A stretch of 11,003 nt of DNA from contig CAUDEV010000037.1 of assembly GCA_958448685.1 (NCBI GenBank), positions 1 to 11,003 on the forward strand, read 5' to 3'. This DNA comes from an uncultured Alphaproteobacteria bacterium. GTDB taxonomy: Bacteria > Pseudomonadota > Alphaproteobacteria > RUG11792. The notes beneath the pieces were generated by a model that was not told where the DNA came from, ran no database searches, and saw only the letters and a list, made by a program, of their open reading frames with translations. Position numbers and translations under genes: made by a program. Position 1 is the first letter of the stretch, and each line of letters begins with the position of its first letter. Of the stretch, positions 6,725-11,003 are shown piece by piece.

Positions 6725-8365
6725 ATGTCAGCAAAAGAAATTAGATTTAGTACAGAAGCTAGAGATGGTATTTTAAAAGGTGTTAATACTCTTGCTAATG
6801 CTGTGAAAGTAACTATGGGACCAAAAGGTCGTAATGTTTTGATAGAAAAATCATATGGCGCTCCAAGAATAACAAAAGATGGAGTTTCTGTAGCAAAGGA
6901 AATAGAAGTTGCAGATAAATTCGAAAATGTCGGCGCCCAAATGGTGAAGGAAGTTGCTAACAAAACTTCAGATCTCGCAGGAGATGGAACTACAACAGCA
7001 ACAGTTTTGGCTCAAGCTATTTTAACAGAAGGAATCAAATCTGTTGCAGCAGGGGCAAATCCTATGGATTTACTTCGTGGTATTAATATGGCGGTTGATT
7101 CAACAGTTAATTTCTTAAAAGAAAAATCAAAACCCGTTTCTACGAATGAGGAAATAGTTCAAGTTGGGACAATTTCAGCTAATGGAGAGAAAGAAATTGG
7201 AGAAATGCTGGCCAATGCCGTTGAGAAAGTTGGAAAAGAAGGTGTTATAACAATTGAAGAAGCAAAATCTTTCCAAACTGAACTTGATGTTGTTGAAGGT
7301 ATGCAATTCGATAAAGGATATATTTCCCCATATTTCGTTACTAATGCAGAAAAAATGACAGCTGAATTAGAAAATCCATATATTTTAATTCATGAAAAGA
7401 AATTGTCAGGATTGCAGCCAATTCTTCCTGTTTTAGAAGCTGTTGTCCAATCAGGACGTCCTCTTTTGATAATTGCAGAAGATATCGAAGGTGAAGCTCT
7501 TGCAACTTTGGTTGTTAATAAATTACGTGGTGGTTTGAGAGTTGCTGCTGTAAAAGCTCCTGGTTTTGGTGATAGAAGAAAAGCAATGCTTGAAGATATT
7601 GCCATTTTAACTGGCGGAACTTTAATTTCCGAAGACGTGGGAATTAAACTTGAAAATGTTAATATAACAATGCTTGGATCTGCAAAGAAAGTCACTATAA
7701 CAAAAGATGACACAACAATAGTTGAAGGTGCAGGAAGCAAAGAAGATATCAAAGCAAGATGCGGACAAATCAAAGCTCAAATCGAATCTTCAACATCTGA
7801 ATATGATATTGAAAAACTCAAAGAAAGACTTGCAAAATTAGCAGGTGGTGTTGCTGTTATCAGAGTTGGTGGAGCAACTGAAGTTGAAGTGAAAGAAAAG
7901 AAAGACAGAGTTGATGATGCAATGCATGCAACAAAAGCAGCTATTGAAGAAGGAGTTGTTCCTGGTGGTGGTGTTGCTTTGTTGAGATCTATTGAAAAAC
8001 TCGATTTGTTAAAAACAGATAATGAAGATCAAAAGATTGGTATCAATATTATACGTCATGCATTAATGGCTCCTGCTCGTCAAATATCAAACAATGCTGG
8101 GGTTGAAGGATCTGTTGTTATCTATAAGATCTTAGATAACAAAGAATTCCATTTTGGATACGATGCTTCTTCTGACACATATACTGATATGATTAAAGCT
8201 GGAATAATCGATCCAACTAAAGTTGTCAGAACGGCTTTGCAAGATGCAGCTTCTATTGCTGGTTTATTGCTCACAACAGAGTGTGTTATAGTTGATAAAC
8301 CAGAGCCAAAAGCAGCTCCTGAAATGCCAAATCCAGGAATGGGTGGTATGGGTGGAATGTATTAA
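6725..8365 (+). CDS. groEL: Chaperonin GroEL (Hsp60)
   Basis: A 546-aa full-length group I chaperonin. It forms a double ring of 14 subunits that encloses non-native proteins with GroES and ATP. The equatorial ATP site is complete: VTMGPKGRNV (29-38), Asp52 in TKDGVSVAKEIE, GDGTTTATVLA (86-96), and the C-terminal equatorial part with EEGVVPGGGVAL. The apical domain carries EGMQFDKGYISPYFVTN and the GDRRKAMLEDIAILTGG block. The flexible tail is GMGGMGGMY, shorter in GGM repeats than that of E. coli. AGGAGA (6711-6716) lies 8 bases before the ATG. It is co-transcribed with groES, and transcription probably ends at the hairpin at 8391-8416. Its sequence is alphaproteobacterial in character and is the best phylogenetic marker in the window. 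Confidence 0.98.
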   Translation: MSAKEIRFSTEARDGILKGVNTLANAVKVTMGPKGRNVLIEKSYGAPRITKDGVSVAKEIEVADKFENVGAQMVKEVANKTSDLAGDGTTTATVLAQAILTEGIKSVAAGANPMDLLRGINMAVDSTVNFLKEKSKPVSTNEEIVQVGTISANGEKEIGEMLANAVEKVGKEGVITIEEAKSFQTELDVVEGMQFDKGYISPYFVTNAEKMTAELENPYILIHEKKLSGLQPILPVLEAVVQSGRPLLIIAEDIEGEALATLVVNKLRGGLRVAAVKAPGFGDRRKAMLEDIAILTGGTLISEDVGIKLENVNITMLGSAKKVTITKDDTTIVEGAGSKEDIKARCGQIKAQIESSTSEYDIEKLKERLAKLAGGVAVIRVGGATEVEVKEKKDRVDDAMHATKAAIEEGVVPGGGVALLRSIEKLDLLKTDNEDQKIGINIIRHALMAPARQISNNAGVEGSVVIYKILDNKEFHFGYDASSDTYTDMIKAGIIDPTKVVRTALQDAASIAGLLLTTECVIVDKPEPKAAPEMPNPGMGGMGGMY

Positions 8366-8390
8366 TAACAATACATATCTTTTCCTTTTT

Positions 8391-8416
8391 AGGCGATGGA
8401 ATGTATTTCATCGCCT
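8391..8416 (+). terminator. Hairpin terminator behind groEL
   Basis: AGGCGATGGAA (8391-8401) pairs with TTTCATCGCCT (8406-8416) over a TGTA loop, an 11-bp stem with one G-U wobble. It is followed by an AT-rich tail (TATATTTA) and preceded by TTTCCTTTTT, which would act as the U tract for antisense transcription. Confidence 0.75.
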
Positions 8417-8455
8417 TATATTTATCAATGTTTCTCACTATGACAATAATTGTTG

Positions 8456-8464
8456 TGCTATAAT
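8456..8464 (+). promoter_or_regulatory. Extended -10 promoter for murF-mraY
   Basis: TGCTATAAT is a perfect extended -10 element 29 bases before the murF ATG. No good -35 box lies at 16-18 bases; TGACA around 8441-8445 is too close. With the terminator just upstream, an independent promoter is expected here. The leader of about 23 bases carries no clear Shine-Dalgarno sequence. Confidence 0.6.
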
Positions 8465-8493
8465 CTAATAAATATTTCAAAGCTATATAAAAT

Positions 8494-9837
8494 ATGAAAA
8501 TTGATTCCGACATATTGATCAATGCGTTAAAATTGGAGAATTGTATAAAATTTTCCTCAAACAAAATTTCTATAGATTCAAGAAATATCGAACCAAATGA
8601 CTTGTTTATAGCGATCAATAAAGGACATGAGTTTGTGAAATCTGCTCTTGAAAAAGGGGCTGTTGCAGCAATTATTGATAATCCTGATTATATTATTCCA
8701 GGGAAAACTATTTTAGTAAAAAATACTACTGAAGCATTAAAAGCTATTGGAAAATATGTACAAAATTCTGTTAAGTTAAAGAAAGTAATTGGAATAACAG
8801 GAAGTGTCGGAAAAACAACAACTCGCTGTTGGTTAAGTGAAATTTTAAACAAGAAATTCAAAACTTTCTCTAGTATTAAAAATTATAATACGATATATGG
8901 ATTGCCGATATCTTTGAGTTTGCTTGAAAAAGAAACTGAATTTGGTATATTTGAAATGGGATCAAGTAATAAAGGTGAGATTTCTGAATTATCCACATAT
9001 CTGAAACCTGATATTGCAATTTTAACGAATATTTATGAATCTCATATAGGAAAATTTGGAACTCAAGAAGCTTTAGCGAAAGAGAAAATATCAGTATTAG
9101 ATGGATTGAATTCAAATGGTAAATTAATTTTCGATGGTGATTCTTTGTTTCGAAATGAAATAGAATCAAAAGCAAATGAAAGAAAAATAAAAGTAATTTC
9201 CGTAGGATTCAGTGATAATTGCGATTTTAAGATAATATCTTATAAAAGCAAAATCAAATTGAAAACACTTTTTGGAACAATTGAATATGAATTATCTGTT
9301 CAAGGAAAACATTTCGCTTATATAAGTGCTTGTGTTATTGCGGCTATATACGCATTAGATCTCGATATTTTTGAATTTATACCTTATATCAAAGATCTTT
9401 CGCAGATAAATGGTCGAGGATCGTGGAGAGAATACATTTTTAAAAACAAAACATTTCGTATAATTGATGATTCATACAATGCAAGTCCTTCAGCTGTTTT
9501 GGCTACATTGGATGTTTTCGAATCACTTCAAAATGATAGGAAAATAGCAATATTGGGACAAATGAAAGAACTTGGAAGTTATGAAGAGCATTATCATAAA
9601 ATTATTGCAGAAAAATTAAATAATATGAAATTATATCAATCTGTTTTTGTCGGAGAAAAGTCACTTTGGCCAATAATGAGTAAAGTTAAAAATATTTTAT
9701 GTTTTGAAAAAGTAAATGATTTTATGATAGAAAAAATTCTGGAAATCGTTCAAAATAATACCATAGTTTTGTTAAAAGGTTCAAGGAGCATTGAACTTAA
9801 TAAATTCATAGATTATATAAAATGTTCTATAACTTAA
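8494..9837 (+). CDS. murF: UDP-MurNAc-tripeptide-D-alanyl-D-alanine ligase
   Basis: A 447-aa cytoplasmic ATP-dependent ligase that adds D-Ala-D-Ala to UDP-MurNAc-tripeptide, the last soluble step of peptidoglycan precursor synthesis. The N-terminal domain has SIDSRNIEPNDLFIAI (26-41) and HEFVKSALEKGAVAAI. The usual GxxxDGH loop is shortened to NKGH. The central domain has the P-loop GITGSVGKTTT (100-110), YNTIYGLPISL, FEMGSSNKGEI and LTNIYESHIGKFG. The C-terminal domain has GRGSW, IIDDSYNASPSAV and GQMKELGSYEEHYHKII. IDDSYNASP and the GSVGKTTT form point to MurF rather than MurE, MurC or MurD. The ATG lacks a clear ribosome site, but upstream extension is blocked. It overlaps mraY by 16 bases. 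murE, its usual upstream neighbour, is missing here and groEL takes its place. Confidence 0.93.
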   Translation: MKIDSDILINALKLENCIKFSSNKISIDSRNIEPNDLFIAINKGHEFVKSALEKGAVAAIIDNPDYIIPGKTILVKNTTEALKAIGKYVQNSVKLKKVIGITGSVGKTTTRCWLSEILNKKFKTFSSIKNYNTIYGLPISLSLLEKETEFGIFEMGSSNKGEISELSTYLKPDIAILTNIYESHIGKFGTQEALAKEKISVLDGLNSNGKLIFDGDSLFRNEIESKANERKIKVISVGFSDNCDFKIISYKSKIKLKTLFGTIEYELSVQGKHFAYISACVIAAIYALDLDIFEFIPYIKDLSQINGRGSWREYIFKNKTFRIIDDSYNASPSAVLATLDVFESLQNDRKIAILGQMKELGSYEEHYHKIIAEKLNNMKLYQSVFVGEKSLWPIMSKVKNILCFEKVNDFMIEKILEIVQNNTIVLLKGSRSIELNKFIDYIKCSIT

Positions 9838-10913
9838 TTTATAAACTTTTCTCAACAAATTATTCCGTTCTAAATATTTTTAAATACGTCACTTTTCGAT
9901 CTATTTGCGCATTTCTTGTTTCGTTTTTAATAACACTACTTATTGGAAATAAATTTATACATTTCTTAAAAGAACATCAAAGAAACGGCCAGCCAATACG
10001 CGATGATGGTCCTGAATCTCATTTAAAAACAAAAAAAGGGACTCCTACGATGGGAGGCATTTTAATAATATCAGCAACAGTATTCAGCTCGCTCTTATTT
10101 GCGGACATAACAAACATATATATTTGGTTATGTCTAATTGTTTTTATTGGATTTGGATTAATCGGTGCAATTGATGATTATAAAAAAATCAAAAACTACG
10201 ATTATCATGGTATTACAGGAAAGAAAAAATTCTTACTTCAATCAATAGTTGGAATCATCTGTTGTCTTGTTTATATAAAGATTTGTTATTTTGATGGAAT
10301 CACTTCTATATTTTTTCCAATTTTCAAAAATTGCAATATAAATCTTGGATACTTTTTTATAATTTGGGGGATATTTGTTATGGTTGGAAGCTCAAATGCT
10401 GTTAATTTAACTGATGGCTTAGATGGCTTAGCTATGGGGCCTGTTATAATATCTTCAATTTGCTTAGCAATTGTGAGCTATCTCGCAGGGAACACAATAT
10501 TTTCAGATTATTTACATATACAATACGTTCCTGGAATATCTGAAATTTGTGTTTTCTTAGGAGCATTAATTGGTGCGGGATTTGGGTTCATGTGGTTTAA
10601 TGCACCTCCCGCAAAAATTTTCATGGGAGATACAGGTTCTGTTGCAATTGGCGGCGTATTAGGCTTTATTTCATTAATATCAAAACAAGAGTTTATATAC
10701 GCTTTAGTTGGAGGAATCTTTGTCTTAGAAACCTTATCCGTAATAATCCAAGTGTTCTATTTCAAATTAACAGGAAAAAGAATATTTTTAATGGCCCCAA
10801 TACATCATCATTTCGAAAAAAAAGGATGGTCAGAATCAACTGTTGTATTCAGATTTTGGATAATTTCCATGGTTTTAGGAATTTTAGCATTGTCACTATT
10901 GAAAATAAGATAA
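9822..10913 (+). CDS. mraY: Phospho-N-acetylmuramoyl-pentapeptide transferase
   Basis: A 363-aa polytopic inner-membrane enzyme (about ten hydrophobic segments) that transfers phospho-MurNAc-pentapeptide from UDP to undecaprenyl phosphate, making lipid I from the product of MurF. Signature blocks are intact: SHLKTKKGTPTMGG (66-79), GAIDDYKK with the Asp pair at 118-119, NAVNLTDGLDGLA (192-204), FMGDTGSVAIGG with Asp270, and APIHHHFEKKGW with the His triad at 328-330. The start agrees with the family pattern, which begins with a Leu/Phe-Tyr-Asn-Leu stretch and FKYVTFR. It overlaps the 3' end of murF by 16 bases in another frame and has no clear ribosome site, so translation is probably coupled. 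murD, the normal next gene, does not begin in the remaining 90 bases. Confidence 0.97.
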   Translation: MFYNLIYKLFSTNYSVLNIFKYVTFRSICAFLVSFLITLLIGNKFIHFLKEHQRNGQPIRDDGPESHLKTKKGTPTMGGILIISATVFSSLLFADITNIYIWLCLIVFIGFGLIGAIDDYKKIKNYDYHGITGKKKFLLQSIVGIICCLVYIKICYFDGITSIFFPIFKNCNINLGYFFIIWGIFVMVGSSNAVNLTDGLDGLAMGPVIISSICLAIVSYLAGNTIFSDYLHIQYVPGISEICVFLGALIGAGFGFMWFNAPPAKIFMGDTGSVAIGGVLGFISLISKQEFIYALVGGIFVLETLSVIIQVFYFKLTGKRIFLMAPIHHHFEKKGWSESTVVFRFWIISMVLGILALSLLKIR

Positions 10914-11003
10914 ATAAAATCAATCAGATTCATGATGTCTTCTGAAAACGCTATAGGTGCCTCTGCGGTGTCAATGAAGTTTTCCGGTGAGGTCTTCTTT
11001 CTA
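10914..11003. other. Short tail after mraY, no gene identified
   Basis: Ninety bases, the last 65 or so visibly richer in G+C than the rest of the window. A plus-strand frame from ATG 10932 (MMSSENAIGASAVSMKFSGE) and a minus-strand frame both stay open to the window edge. Neither is recognised. The composition shift suggests the start of a different element or a transferred or repetitive sequence. The stretch is too short to decide. Confidence 0.35.

Noticed and set aside
7390..7773. 127-codon minus-strand ORF within groEL
   Set aside because: It is antisense to a fully conserved coding stretch, has no known family pattern, and is explained by groEL codon bias.
8876..9175. Minus-strand ORF within murF
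   Set aside because: A leucine/isoleucine/tyrosine-rich shadow of an AT-rich gene, opposite the conserved MurF central domain.
1..11003. CRISPR arrays, tRNA or rRNA genes, riboswitches, tandem repeats
   Set aside because: No regularly spaced repeats, cloverleaf with CCA-end pattern, rRNA motifs or known aptamer patterns were seen.

Overview
The window comes from an AT-rich (by eye roughly 30 % G+C) bacterial genome. GroEL, GroES, MurF, MraY and DnaN all read as alphaproteobacterial proteins. The low G+C, the patchwork of decayed insertion sequences and the broken-up cell-wall gene cluster suggest a host-associated or endosymbiotic alphaproteobacterium (Holosporales/Rickettsiales-like). The lineage is inferred from protein flavour only.

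Layout. 1-1421 (+): the 3' end of leucyl aminopeptidase (pepA) abutting dnaN (beta clamp). 1431-1466: a strong hairpin that can end transcription from both sides. 1472-2734 (-): a 12-TM MFS transporter. About 2750-6266: a gene graveyard with no intact ORF. It holds a decayed IS481/rve-type transposase (-), a decayed DUF927 (P4-type helicase-like) gene (+), a decayed EcoRI-family adenine methyltransferase overlapping a DUF262 gene (-), and an IS256-family relic (+) that still has recognisable terminal inverted repeats. 6343-8365 (+): groES-groEL with a consensus sigma-70 promoter and a CIRCE operator. 8391-8416: terminator. 8459-10913 (+): murF-mraY, overlapping by 16 bases, preceded by an extended -10 promoter.

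How it works together. The intact genes are housekeeping: replication clamp, chaperonin under probable HrcA control, and two peptidoglycan precursor enzymes acting in consecutive steps (MurF completes UDP-MurNAc-pentapeptide, MraY moves it onto undecaprenyl phosphate). The graveyard lies in the divergent gap between the MFS gene and groES, where insertions cost little. It preserves an archaeology of a restriction-modification/anti-phage module: an EcoRI-type methyltransferase translationally coupled to a DUF262 protein, truncated on one side by a DUF927 relic and on the other by the IS256 copy. The IS256 relic also contains a roughly 100-bp micro-inversion that is visible because conserved transposase residues switch strand and then switch back.

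No intact undescribed system is present. The most interesting signals are the decayed methyltransferase-DUF262 pair with its readable lesions, the micro-inversion, and the overlap of promoter and CIRCE directly next to the dead IS element.
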